From contig CAVQYE010000012.1 of the NCBI GenBank assembly GCA_963718065.1, forward strand, positions 62,001-126,000: DNA of 64,000 nucleotides. The letters run 5' to 3'. Position 1 is the stretch's first letter, and every line of letters begins with the position of its first letter. The notes below the pieces were generated by a model that was given only the letters and a program-made list of their open reading frames with translations, searched no databases and had not been told where the DNA came from. Below are positions 44,151 to 52,943 of the stretch, piece after piece. This DNA comes from CAVPGP01 sp963718065. Its GTDB lineage: Bacteria > Actinomycetota > Thermoleophilia > Gaiellales > Gaiellaceae. A program made the translations under genes and the position numbers.

Positions 44151-45557
44151 GTGGCTCGTCACCGATTGCTGGCGCTTCTGCCCGGGATCGTCGTCCTGCC
44201 GGGGCTCGCGTTCTCCGACGGAGGCTACTTCCACCGGTCGTGGCCGCCTGCGATCGTGGCGCTCGCCTGTGTGGCGGGCTTCGCGGTGGTGCTCGCGGGC
44301 GTCGAGCTGGGCCGCTTCGCCGTCGCCTGGGTCACCGCGTGGGCGCTCGTCGCGGGCTGGATCACGCTGACGGCCGTCTGGTCGGAGGACGCCTCGGCGT
44401 CGCTCCGCGAGGGCGAGCGCGCGCTCGTGTACCTGGCGGCGGTGGCTGCGCTCGCGGCTGTCGGCCGGCTCAGCCGGGAGCTCCTCGTCGCGGGGCTCGT
44501 CGCCGGCTCGTCGTTCGTCTGCCTGGTGTCCCTCGTGGAGCGGCTCTTTCCGGACAAGCCGCTGCGCTTCGATCCGTTCGAGGGCACATTGCTGGCCGCA
44601 CCACTCGGGTATGCGAACGCACTCGGCATCCTCGCCGCGATGACGCTCCTGCTCGCGATCGGGCTTGCCGCGACCGGGTCGGAGACACGCGCCCGCACGG
44701 CGGGAACCGTGCTCGCACCACCGCTCGCCGCGGTGCTCGTGCTGACGGACAGCCGCGGCGCCTGGGCGGCCGCGCTCGCCGGCGGGCTCGTCGGCCTCGC
44801 GCTCGTGCCGGATCGCGCGCGGGCGGCCGCGCGCGCCGTGCCGGTGCTCGTGATCGCGGCCGTCGCCGCGGTCGTCACGTTGCAGGCGACCGCGCTCCGG
44901 CGGGAGCTGGCGCCCCTCGACGAGGCGCAGCGCCAGGGTCGGCTGCTGGCCGGAGCGCTCGTCGTGCTGGCGCTCGCCGGCGTGCTGCTCGCGCGGACGG
45001 CGCCGCGGATCGAGCCGCTGCTTCGCCGCCGCGCGACTGCGGTGGTGCTCGCCGTCATGGTGGTCGCGCTAGCCGTCATGGTTCTGGGCCGCGCCCACGG
45101 TGCCGCGGGCGACCGGCCCGAGTACTGGCGGGTCGCCTGGCACGAGGCGAAGGCGAACCCGGTCCTCGGTTCCGGCACGGGCACGTTCGAGCTCTGGTGG
45201 GCGGACGAGCGCCCGGTCGACGTCGACGTCAAGGACGCCCACAGCCTCTACATCGAGGCGCTGGCAGAGCAGGGACCGATCGGGCTGCTCCTGCTCGTGG
45301 TGGCGCTCGGGTTGCCCCTGGTGGCGGCCTGGCGCCGCCGCGCGGTGCCGCTCGTCCCGGTCGCGACCGCGGCGTACGCCGCCTTCCTCGTCCACGCCGC
45401 GGTCGACTGGGACTGGGAGATGCCCGCCGTGACGCTTGCGGCCCTGATCGCGGCCGCGGTGCCCGTGGCCGCCGTAACGGTTGCAACTGTCCCCCGAACG
45501 GGGGTTCGTGGCGAGGACACCGCAAGATCGGGCGCCGCCGCGCATCTCCTTCAGTGA
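44151..45557 (+). CDS. O-antigen ligase/polymerase-family membrane protein (Wzy_C)
   Basis: 468 residues with about twelve hydrophobic segments. The Wzy_C/WaaL-type loop is at GDRPEYWRVAWHEAKANP, LGSGTGTFELWW and KDAHSLYIEALAEQGPIG, where Arg and His residues take part in moving a lipid-linked glycan. It may join or extend a surface polysaccharide. It stands alone rather than in a polysaccharide cluster. The start is GTG at 44151. Its end is 25 bases before the small secreted protein gene. Confidence 0.85.
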   Translation: MARHRLLALLPGIVVLPGLAFSDGGYFHRSWPPAIVALACVAGFAVVLAGVELGRFAVAWVTAWALVAGWITLTAVWSEDASASLREGERALVYLAAVAALAAVGRLSRELLVAGLVAGSSFVCLVSLVERLFPDKPLRFDPFEGTLLAAPLGYANALGILAAMTLLLAIGLAATGSETRARTAGTVLAPPLAAVLVLTDSRGAWAAALAGGLVGLALVPDRARAAARAVPVLVIAAVAAVVTLQATALRRELAPLDEAQRQGRLLAGALVVLALAGVLLARTAPRIEPLLRRRATAVVLAVMVVALAVMVLGRAHGAAGDRPEYWRVAWHEAKANPVLGSGTGTFELWWADERPVDVDVKDAHSLYIEALAEQGPIGLLLLVVALGLPLVAAWRRRAVPLVPVATAAYAAFLVHAAVDWDWEMPAVTLAALIAAAVPVAAVTVATVPRTGVRGEDTARSGAAAHLLQ

Positions 45558-45582
45558 CAACCCGCTCGAGGAGGAAATCAAC

Positions 45583-45993
45583 TTGAAACTGACCGCCAAG
45601 ACCATCGCCGTTGCGATTCTCGCGGCCGCGCTCATGGCGTCGGTCGCTGCGCTCGGCCAAGCCGCATCGACAACGCCGTCCGCCAGTCAGTATCAGTACG
45701 GCCCGGGCGGAGACCAGTACGGGCCTGCCGGAGACCAGTACGGCAAGAAGGTCAAGGTCTGCCACAAGGGCAGGACGATCAGTGTCTCCCAGCATGCGCT
45801 CAAGGGCCACAGGCACCATCACGACGCCCTCGGCCTCTGCGTCAGGCACAAGCACCACCATGGCCACCACAAGGGCCAGGACGCTCAGTCCGCCCAGCAC
45901 GATCAGTCAGCTGCGAAGCACGAGGCCGGTCACGACGACGACCACGGCAAGGGCGAGGACGAGCACAAGGACAAGGGCGGCAAGCACAAGTAG
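45583..45993 (+). CDS. Secreted His/Lys-rich protein with a CHxG...HxxHxxxxGxC motif
   Basis: The TTG at 45583 follows GAGGAGGAAA (45568-45577), a very strong ribosome site that settles the start. The 136-residue product has a signal peptide (TIAVAILAAALMASVAALGQA), three YGPxGDQ-like repeats (QYGPGGDQYGPAGDQYG), then VCHKGRTISVSQHALKGH and HHDALGLCV with paired Cys, and a highly charged tail full of His, Lys and Asp (HKHHHGHHKG, GEDEHKDKGGKHK). Metal or polyanion binding outside the cell is likely, but not shown. A strong hairpin terminator follows. Confidence 0.8.
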   Translation: MKLTAKTIAVAILAAALMASVAALGQAASTTPSASQYQYGPGGDQYGPAGDQYGKKVKVCHKGRTISVSQHALKGHRHHHDALGLCVRHKHHHGHHKGQDAQSAQHDQSAAKHEAGHDDDHGKGEDEHKDKGGKHK

Positions 45994-46009
45994 CGCTCGA
46001 CTACTGCCT

Positions 46010-46038
46010 GGGCTCCCGCGGGGCGGTGGCGGGAGCCC
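46010..46038. terminator. Strong bidirectional hairpin terminator
   Basis: A perfect 10-bp stem GGGCTCCCGC / GCGGGAGCCC with a nine-base loop is followed by TCCTCTC. It lies between two convergent genes, 17 bases after the stop of the secreted protein gene. Confidence 0.75.
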
Positions 46039-46056
46039 TCCTCTCGCCGCCTCGCG

Positions 46057-46681
46057 TCAGGCGGCGAGCTCGCGCAGCCGCTCGGCGTACGCCGGCGCGG
46101 TCGGCTCGTCCTCGTGCCGGAGGTACACGTAGACCGGCACGTCTTGGCCGCGGATCCGCTCGCCCCAGCCGGCGAGCTCCTCGTCGGAGTAGGGCGGCTC
46201 GCGCAGGCGGAGAAAACGGAAGGCCGCGTCGCGCTCGAGGTCGTTGACGACCGCGACCTCGCGGGGCAGCTCGACCCCGGCCCACGAGTCGTGCCGGAAG
46301 TCGAACGCGAGCCGGATCCGCGGGTCGACGGAGCCGAGGAGGAGCAACAGCCAGCCGTCGTCGCGTGCGCTCTGCACCTGCACGCGTACCGGGCCGAGCC
46401 GGTCGCCGAGCAGCTGCATGCGCTCGAAGAAGACGGCGATCCGGTCGAGCCGGTAGGCGGGGAGCTTCGGTGCAAACGTGAAGCCGGCAGGCACCTGCTC
46501 CGCCCAGCGCGCGAACTGATCCTCGGCCGGCAGGCGGTAGCCCGTCGTGTTCAGCTCGACCGTGTCGAAGTGCTGTGCGTAGTGGCGAAGGAAGTCGGCC
46601 GGCTTTGCGTCGGCCGGGTAGAAGCCCCCGCGCCAGGTCGGATACGACCAGCCGGACGTGCCGACGTGAAGGCTCGGGCAC
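46057..46681 (-). CDS. DUF72 family protein, frameshifted near the start
   Basis: TIM-barrel-like protein of unknown activity. HVGTSGWSYPTWRGGFYP is the family's opening motif, VELNTTGYRLPAEDQFARW the second, and FTFAPKLPAYR, RLAFDFRHDSW and VYVYLRHEDEP are later family segments. No start codon fits the frame of the first motif, so a one-base break near 46665 after the GTG at 46681 is assumed. That GTG overlaps the stop of the VOC gene upstream (TAGTG). The joined length of about 208 residues is somewhat shorter than usual. Confidence 0.78.
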
Positions 46682-47066
46682 TAGAGCGGGCGAAGAGGGT
46701 GACCGTTGCCGTCCGGGTCGAGCACGAGCGCGTACCGCTGGCCCCAGAAGGCGTCCCACGGCTCCTTCTCGCCGTCGTAAGCCGGCCGCCGTCAGTCGCC
46801 GCGTAGGACGGCGTCGACGTCGGCGGGCCCGTCGCATTCGAAGCACGAGCCCGACCCGGCTGCCGCTCGTGGCGGCGTCCGGGTCGAAGCCGCGGACGAG
46901 CTCCTCCGTGTCCCACATCAGATGCACGCCGTTCGGGAGCGTCGATCCCGAAGTGGTCTTCTCCGGCGGGCGGTTCGGGGACGTCGAGTCCGAGCGTCCG
47001 GTAGAAGCGGCACGACTCCACGACGTCGCGGGTCGTGATCCCGATGGCCGTCAGGCGCCCTCCCAT
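46681..47066 (-). CDS. VOC-family (glyoxalase-like) protein, frameshifted
   Basis: MGGRLTAIGITTRDVVESCRF is the typical first beta-alpha unit of vicinal-oxygen-chelate proteins, LGLDVPEPPAGEDHFGID follows, and GQRYALVLDPDGNGHPLR near the end is the last metal-side strand in another frame. Three or more one-base breaks lie between 46930 and 46780. The joined length is about 128 residues. The substrate is unknown. It is coupled to the DUF72 gene (TAGTG) and diverges from thyX by 48 bases. Confidence 0.7.
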
Positions 47067-47114
47067 CGCGGCGAACGATATACCGTCCGGCGCGAGGAGT
47101 AGCGTCGCCGCCCG

Positions 47115-47830
47115 ATGGCGCTTCTCACCGATGTGATGCCCGACAACACCATCTCGGTCCTCGACCACGGCTTCGTGCGCCTCGACGGCGCGATGGCCGA
47201 CGACCTCTCGGTCGTCAACGCCGCCCGCGTCAGCTTCGCGCGGCGCAAGGAGCGAGCTGGACGACTCGCGACGCCGGGCTGATCCGCTTCCTGATCCGCG
47301 AGCGTCACGGCACGCCGTTCGAGCACAACGCGTTCCGCTTCCACATCCGCTGCCCGATCTTCGTCGCGCGCGAGTGGTTCCGGCACCGCATCGGCTCGTT
47401 CAACGAGTTCTCGATGCGCTACGCGCAGCGCGACCGACGACTTCTACGTGCCCGGCCGCCGAGGACGTGCGCACGCAGGTCGGCAAGCCGGGCTCGTACT
47501 CGTTCGAGCCGGTCGACGCCGGAGCTCGCCGAGACGACGCGCGAGGAACTGCGGGCCGTCTACGACGCGGCCTACGCGACCTACGAGCGCGCTCGTCGAC
47601 GCGCGGCGTCGCGCGGGAGCTCGCACGCGCGGTGCTGCCCGTCGGCGCCTACACCGAGTTCTACTGGACGGTCAACGCGCGCGGCGCTGATGAACTTCGT
47701 CTCGCTGCGGGCGGCCGAGACGGCGCAGCGGGAGATCCGGCGCTACGCGGACGCGGTCGAGCACTTCCTGGCCGACAAGATGCCGGTCACGTACGACGCG
47801 TTCGTCAAGGCCGGCCGGCTCGGCCCGTAG
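47115..47830 (+). CDS. thyX: FAD-dependent thymidylate synthase, multiply frameshifted
   Basis: Makes dTMP from dUMP with FAD and methylenetetrahydrofolate. The ThyX motif RHRxxSxNExSxRY is intact as RHRIGSFNEFSMRYA. Other parts are LSVVNAARVSFARRKE, LIRFLIRERHGTPFEHN, FYVPAAEDVRTQVGKPGSY, VARELARAVLPVGAYTEFYW and MNFVSLRAAETAQREIR. One-base breaks occur near 47250, 47433, 47450, 47520, 47590 and 47685. Since no ThyA is seen here and dTMP synthesis is required, the breaks are almost certainly assembly errors. The ATG at 47115 gives about 237 residues. Confidence 0.88.
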
Positions 47831-47839
47831 CCGGGTCGG

Positions 47840-48425
47840 CTAGGTCGTCAGCAGTGTCTGGGTGCCGTGGTCGTCGGTGACGATCCAGCCGTCTTCTCGG
47901 CTCAGCTTGTACGGCGCATTCAGGCGAACCGTCGTCGTCTTGTCCTTCATCCGGAACGTGCCGCAGCTGACACGCGTCCCGTCCGGGTGGGTCAGCCACA
48001 GCTGGTAGAAGTGACCGCTCGTCTGAGTCGGCAGATTCGTGATGCGGAAGATCATCGGCCAGTTGCCGGCCGAATCGACCTTGCCGAGGGCGATCGACGC
48101 GCGCGCCGGGCTCGTCCCCGAGGGCGGATGCATCGGGACCAGCGCCTCGGTCGGGAAGCCGCCGCTGCCGTCGTCACCGACGAGGTAACCCGCGCCGAAC
48201 GCGATTGCCGCGACCGCGGCCGCGACGAGGATGCCCGCCGCCCAGCGCCGCCGCGGCAGGTGCGGGTAGACCTTGATCTCGTCCTCCGGCGCCTCGAGGC
48301 TCTCGAACTCGGGTGAGAGCTCCGGCGGCGGGCCCGCTGCGACGAGGGCGTCGTGCACGCGGCGGAGCCGCTACCTCTTCGTCCGGGGTGAGGTCGTCGC
48401 CCACCAGTTCGCGAAAGTCGGTCAT
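47840..48425 (-). CDS. Anti-sigma factor (RskA-like), frameshifted
   Basis: The N-terminus MTDFRELVGDDLTPDEEV is the sigma-binding part; after a one-base break near 48365 a membrane helix follows (RWAAGILVAAAVAAIAFGAGYLVG) and then an extracellular RskA-type domain with GHFYQLWLTHPDGTRVSCGTF. The start overlaps the sigma gene stop (ATGA). The protein holds the sigma factor at the membrane until regulated proteolysis or a redox signal releases it. A canonical zinc-binding anti-sigma motif is not evident in the N-terminus. Confidence 0.85.
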
Positions 48426-49087
48426 CGCAGCTCCGTTTCGAGCTCGGTCGCGAGGTGGGCAAGGGCGGCGCGTGTGCGCGTCTTGACGGTCCCGAGCGGG
48501 ATGCCGAGGAACTGCGCCACCTCGCTCTGCGAGAGACCGCTCCAGTAGGCGAGAGCGATCACCTCGCGCTCGTGCTCGGGCAGCTCCTCGAGCGCCCGGT
48601 GGATCCGCCACGACATCCATTCCTGCTCGGCCCGGTCGTCGGGGCCGTGATCCGGAGCCGGCTCGTCGGGGATGTCGGCCGGAGTGTCGACGCGCGCACG
48701 GCCCCGGTCGACGATCGCGTTCCGGGCGACCGCGAAGAGCCACGGGGCGCCCGGCCCGCGCTCGGGCTTGTAGCTCTGCGCGCTACGCCAGACGGACGCG
48801 AAGGTCTCCTGGACGGCGTCCTCGGCGCGCCCGCGGTCGCCGAGCCGGCGGAGGGCAAGGCCGAGCACGGTGCGGGCATACCGGCGGTAGAGCGCCTCGA
48901 AGGCACCCCGGTCGCCTTGCCCGGTTCGCTGAATCAACTCGGCGTCAGTCAACTCCACGAGGGGGATGCTGGCGGCTCGACGCGTGCTGGGCAAGGGCAA
49001 TGCGAGCTGAAGCGCGCAAGCCACGTCTGTTCTACGGTCTTCCGAGGGTGCTCGGTTTGGGTCGGGCGGCCGCTCGACGCTCGTCAA
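48422..49087 (-). CDS. ECF sigma factor (SigK-like)
   Basis: 221 residues with region 2 (FEALYRRYARTVLGLALRRL, GRAEDAVQETFASVWRS) and region 4 (LEELPEHEREVIALAYWSG, LSQSEVAQFLGIPLGTVKTR). The first 43 residues are not conserved, and a GTG at 48958 (VELTDAELIQR) is an alternative start. It is coupled to the anti-sigma gene by a four-base overlap, so the pair forms an envelope-signal module. Targets are not visible here. Confidence 0.92.
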   Translation of the reverse strand: MTSVERPPDPNRAPSEDRRTDVACALQLALPLPSTRRAASIPLVELTDAELIQRTGQGDRGAFEALYRRYARTVLGLALRRLGDRGRAEDAVQETFASVWRSAQSYKPERGPGAPWLFAVARNAIVDRGRARVDTPADIPDEPAPDHGPDDRAEQEWMSWRIHRALEELPEHEREVIALAYWSGLSQSEVAQFLGIPLGTVKTRTRAALAHLATELETELR

Positions 49088-49119
49088 ATGCGGGCCGGCG
49101 CTAGGCTCGTGCGCGTCGC

Positions 49120-49572
49120 ATGGACTGCCTGATCTGCCAGCAGATCGCGGGCGAGGTCGAGCTCCCCGGCGGGTTGCTCGTCGACGAGAAGCTCGTCGCC
49201 GGGTTCCATATACCGCCGAGAGATCCGCCCGGCGATCACTACCTCGGCCATCTGCTCGTCGTCACACGGCGGCACGTCGACCACTTCGCCGACCTGACGG
49301 CGGCGGAGGCTGCCGCGGCGATGGACGCGGCGCACCGGCTCGCGCAGGCGCTCCGCGACGCGCGGGACCCCGAGCGCATCCACCTCGCGGTCGCCGGCCT
49401 CGGCGTGTCGCACTTCCACCTGCACGTCTTCCCGCGCTATCGCGGCACGCCGCCGGACGTCGACTGGATGGCCGCCGACGAGTGGGAGGGCGCCCCGCGC
49501 GGCGGCGCGACGGAGATCGCGGCCCTCGCCGAGGCGCTGCGTTCGCGGCTCGGCCTAGGCGGGGCGCCGTAG
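49120..49572 (+). CDS. HIT-family hydrolase
   Basis: 150 residues. The histidine triad is VSHFHLHVFPRY, and the N-terminus CLICQQIAGEVE resembles Hint/Fhit-type proteins. LGHLLVVTRRHVDHFADL is the usual helix-strand unit. HIT proteins hydrolyse nucleotide phosphoramidates or dinucleotides. The ATG at 49120 is 32 bases from the divergent sigma gene start. The frame is intact. Confidence 0.92.
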   Translation: MDCLICQQIAGEVELPGGLLVDEKLVAGFHIPPRDPPGDHYLGHLLVVTRRHVDHFADLTAAEAAAAMDAAHRLAQALRDARDPERIHLAVAGLGVSHFHLHVFPRYRGTPPDVDWMAADEWEGAPRGGATEIAALAEALRSRLGLGGAP

Positions 49573-49578
49573 CCCTCT

Positions 49579-49676
49579 CGTACCTCGTACCAGGTACGAA
49601 ACGGTGTTACAAACGAGAAAACGAGGCGCAAATGCGCGTTTGCGGAACACCCGTACCTGGTCGTGTACCAGGTACG
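49579..49676. repeat. Nested inverted-repeat element between convergent genes
   Basis: Within 98 bases I find CGTACCT/AGGTACG (49579-49598), GGTGTT/AACACC (49603-49608 and 49646-49651), CGCAAA/TTTGCG (49627-49644) and CGTACCTGG/CCAGGTACG (49652-49676). The first and last hairpins share the CGTACC sequence. The stretch is AT-richer than its surroundings. It may be a bidirectional terminator or a REP-like repeat. Confidence 0.6.
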
Positions 49677-49721
49677 GATTGTGGGTCGCAAGTTGGAAAC
49701 TCGCCCGCTGTGCGCGCGGAG

Positions 49722-50321
49722 CTAGCTCGCCTTCGCCGCTGCGAGCCGCGCCGAGACGGCGTCCCAGTTGACGACGTTCCACCACGCGGCCAGGTAGTCG
49801 GGCCGCCGGTTCTGGTAGGTGAGGTAGTACGCGTGCTCCCAGACGTCGATCCCGAGCAGGGGCGCGTCGCCGGTCATGATCGGCGAGTCCTGGTTCGCCG
49901 TCGAGTAGACCGCGAGCGCCGTGCCGTCCCACACGAGCCAGGTCCAGCCGCTGCCGAACCGCGTCACGCCGCCCTGGTTCACGGCCTCCTTCAGCGCGTC
50001 GAGTGAGCCGAACGTTGCCTCGATCTCGGCGGGCGGGTCACCCTGGCCGCCGGGCGCCATGATCTCCCAGAAGAGCGAGTGGTTCGCATGCCCGCCGGCG
50101 TTGTTCCGCACCGCTGCCTGCTTCTCCTCGGGGAGCGAGTCGATGTTCGTCAGCACCGCCTCGACGGGGCGATCGGCCCACTCGGTTCCCGCGAGCGCCT
50201 TGTTCGCGTTGTCGACGTACGCCTGATGATGCTTGTCGTGATGCAGTCGCATCGTCTGCTCGTCGATCGTCGGCTCCAGCGCCGCGTAGTCGTACGGAAG
50301 GGGCGGAACTTCGAACGCCAT
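49722..50321 (-). CDS. sodA: Superoxide dismutase (Mn/Fe family, Mn-type signature)
   Basis: Converts superoxide to peroxide and oxygen. The 199-residue protein has all ligands: MRLHHDKHHQAYVDNAN (first His), GGHANHSLFW (second His) and DVWEHAYYL (Asp and last His). NQDSPIMTG carries the Gln found in manganese enzymes. AGGAG precedes the ATG on its strand. It diverges from a second SOD-like gene across an 80-base gap, so the two probably share regulatory sites. No signal peptide. Confidence 0.95.
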   Translation of the reverse strand: MAFEVPPLPYDYAALEPTIDEQTMRLHHDKHHQAYVDNANKALAGTEWADRPVEAVLTNIDSLPEEKQAAVRNNAGGHANHSLFWEIMAPGGQGDPPAEIEATFGSLDALKEAVNQGGVTRFGSGWTWLVWDGTALAVYSTANQDSPIMTGDAPLLGIDVWEHAYYLTYQNRRPDYLAAWWNVVNWDAVSARLAAAKAS

Positions 50322-50401
50322 CTCGGTCTCCTTTCACCACTTCTTCTGCTTGAGACTGAGGATATGCTCACGCCGCCCGTCAAGAAGAAACAAGGAGAGA
50401 G

Positions 50402-51019
50402 ATGGCGCTCGTCTACCAGTTCGAGGAGATCACCCCGCGGGAGCTCAAGCCCGCCCTGTACGAGCTCGACGGCATCTCGCGCGAGACGATCGAAGCGCAC
50501 TACAAGCTCTACCAGGGCTACGTCGGCAAGCGGAACGAGATCCTCGGCAAGCTCGCATCGGTCGACTGGTCGGCAGCGAACCAGGTCTATTCGGACGTCC
50601 GCTCGCTGAAGGTCGATCTCTCCTTTGCGATCGGCGGGATCAAGAACCACGAGATCTACTTCGAGCACCTCGGTGGGTCCGGCGGGGAGCCGACCGGGCT
50701 CGTCGGCGATCTGATCGACCGCGACTTCGGCTCGGCGAGGGCGTGGCGCGAGGACCTCAAGGGAACGGGCATGGCCGGGCGGGGCTGGGCCTGGACGGCG
50801 TACGACTGGGACGAGGGCCGGCTGTTCAACTACGTCGGCGACGCGCAGAACACGTTTCCGATCTGGAACGCGACCCCGCTGGTCGCGCTCGACGTCTACG
50901 AGCACGCGTACTTCATCGATTTCGGCACGGATCGCGGCGGCTACATCGACGCGTTCCTGGCGAACCTCGACTGGTCGGTCGTGAACGACTGGGCGTCGCG
51001 GTACCAGCTCCGAAAATAG
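50402..51019 (+). CDS. Divergent Fe/Mn superoxide dismutase-family paralogue
   Basis: 205 residues with AAGGAGAGAG before the ATG. The ligand set seems kept: IEAHYKLYQGYV (first His), IKNHEIYFEHL (second His) and DVYEHAYFIDF (Asp, last His). The surroundings differ: the HHxxHH cluster is reduced to HYKLYQ and the active-site Trp of DVWEHAY is Tyr. The N-terminal LPY motif is also absent. It could be a working SOD with changed metal preference or a derived function. It is followed by plsY 16 bases later on the same strand. Confidence 0.85.
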   Translation: MALVYQFEEITPRELKPALYELDGISRETIEAHYKLYQGYVGKRNEILGKLASVDWSAANQVYSDVRSLKVDLSFAIGGIKNHEIYFEHLGGSGGEPTGLVGDLIDRDFGSARAWREDLKGTGMAGRGWAWTAYDWDEGRLFNYVGDAQNTFPIWNATPLVALDVYEHAYFIDFGTDRGGYIDAFLANLDWSVVNDWASRYQLRK

Positions 51020-51035
51020 TCAGTACGCTGCCCGC

Positions 51036-51638
51036 GTGACACCGGTGGTGATCGTTCTCGCGGGCTATCTCGCAGGCTCGTGCCCGTTTGGCTACTGGGT
51101 CGTGCGCCTCGTCAAGCACGAGGACATCAGGAAGGTCGGCAGCGGCAACATCGGCGCCACGAACGTCTGGCGCACCTACGGCCGCTGGCTCGGTGTTCCG
51201 GTCGTGGTGCTCGACGTGCTGAAGGGATTCGTGCCGTCGCTCGTCGGCGTCCTGCTCGTCTCGCACATCGTCGGCATCCTCGCCGGCTCGGCGGCCATGC
51301 TCGGGCATTGGCGGCCGCTGTTCCTCCGCTTCGAGAAGGGCGGCAAGATGGTCGCGACCTGCGGCGGCGTTCTCCTCGGCGTCGCCTGGCTCGTCGGCCT
51401 GCTCGGGCTCGCCGTCTGGGTGCTGGTCTTCCTGGTCACCCGCTACGCCTCGCTCGCGTCGATCGCCACGGCGATCGCGTTGCCGGTGATCGCCGTGCTG
51501 CTCGGCGAGCCGAACTCGGTGATCCTCTTTTGCGCCTCGGCCGGCATCGCAGTGATCGTCCTGCACCGGGCCAATCTGCGGCGCCTGCGCGCCGGCACCG
51601 AGAGCCGTTTCCGCTTCCGGTCGACGGCGAGCGCATGA
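51036..51638 (+). CDS. plsY: Glycerol-3-phosphate acyltransferase PlsY
   Basis: Integral membrane enzyme that transfers acyl from acyl-phosphate to glycerol-3-phosphate in phospholipid synthesis. 200 residues with five or six hydrophobic segments and the three PlsY motifs: LAGSCPFGYWV, VGSGNIGATNVWRTYG and GHWRPLFLRFEKGGK. The start is GTG at 51036. The stop overlaps the next start (ATGA). Confidence 0.92.
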   Translation: MTPVVIVLAGYLAGSCPFGYWVVRLVKHEDIRKVGSGNIGATNVWRTYGRWLGVPVVVLDVLKGFVPSLVGVLLVSHIVGILAGSAAMLGHWRPLFLRFEKGGKMVATCGGVLLGVAWLVGLLGLAVWVLVFLVTRYASLASIATAIALPVIAVLLGEPNSVILFCASAGIAVIVLHRANLRRLRAGTESRFRFRSTASA

Positions 51639-52943
51639 AGAAGCTCGTGCTCGTCGTGTCGGTGCTGGCCGCACTGGCGTTTGCGCCTGCGGGGCTCGCC
51701 GCTTCGCCGGCGCCGTGGTGCGGCACCGAACAGAGCCCGCAGGACAGGGTGCCGGACACCGTCGCGGGCCCCGAGGTGCATGTCGTCTATGCCACGCCCG
51801 CGGACGTCGCGGACGGCGCGGGGCAATGGGCCGGGCAGATCGTCGGCGACATGACGGAGATCGACTCCTGGTGGCGCGGCCAGGATCCGACGCGGACGCC
51901 GCGCTTCGACCTCTACCCGTTCCCGGGCTGCGCACCCGGCCTCGCCGAGCTGGATATCACGGACGTGAAGCTCACTTCGACCGCGGCTCAGGCCCAGCCG
52001 TTCGACGGTCGCTTCTCGCGTCTTCTCAACGACCTGAGCGGCCTCTCGTCGCGGTTCAAGAAGTACATCGTCTACTACGACGGGCCAGTCGACCGAGGCG
52101 AGGTCTGCGGCCAGGGCGGTGCCGCGAAACGGGGTGGGTTACGCGATCGTCTACCTCCGCTCCAACTGCCCCACCTTCGGCGTCCCGAGCTCGGTCATCG
52201 CGGCGCACGAGTTCCTGCACGCGCTCGGCGCGCTCCCGAGTGGGGCGCCGCATCCGTGCCCGGGCGATTCGCGGGCCATCCGTGCGACTCGATGACCGAC
52301 CTCCTCTATCCGCGCGTCACCGGCGGCATCCCGCTGTCGAGCCTCGTCCTCGACTTCGGTCATGACGACTACTACGGGCACTCCGGTACCTGGGACGACC
52401 TCCAGGATTCCCGCTGGCTGCTACATGTCGGCGCTCAGAGCGATCTCGCCCTCACGATCACCGGCGCGGGCAGCGTCGCGAGCGATGTCCCCGGGCTCGC
52501 GTGCCCCGCTGCCTGCACGACGACCTGGGACACGGGCTCGGTCGTCCCGCTCTCTGCCGTCGCCCGACGACGGCTGGCGCTTCGACGGCTGGAGCGGCGC
52601 CTGCAACGGGGTCACGAGCTGCGACGTGACGCTCGACGGGCCGAAAGCCGTGACGGCGCGCTTCGTCAAGGACGTCTACAAGCTGCAGGTCAAGGTCACC
52701 GGCAAGGGCAAGGTGACCGGCGCCGGCATCGCGTGCCCGTCGCGCTGCGCCGTCGTCCTCGCCGGCGGGAGCGTCGCGCGGCTCGTCGCGAAGCCTGCAA
52801 CGGGGTGGAAGGTCAAGCGCTGGAGCGGGCCGTGCTCGAGCGCAAGCGCCCGCTGCTCCGCACCCGTCACGAGCGCGACCACAGCGCGGATCACGTTCGT
52901 CAAGCCGGTGGTGAAGAAACAGCCGGTGGCGAGGAAGAAGTAG
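51635..52943 (+). CDS. Secreted HExxH putative metalloprotease with InlB-like repeats, frameshifted
   Basis: MKKLVLVVSVLAALAFAPAGLAA is a clear signal peptide. The catalytic-like segment SSVIAAHEFLHALGALP carries a HExxH zinc motif. Two C-terminal repeats of the bacterial-repeat/InlB B type follow (DGWRFDGWSGACNGV and GWKVKRWSGPC, each with Cys pairs), and a basic end KKQPVARKK. One-base breaks lie near 52128, 52260 and 52563. The joined length is about 435 residues. Function is inferred from the motif only; it could be a cell-wall-bound protease. It converges on folE2 with a 44-base overlap. Confidence 0.65.

Noticed and set aside
49579..49676. Ends of an insertion sequence
   Set aside because: No transposase, no target-site duplication and no second end within the flanking genes were seen.
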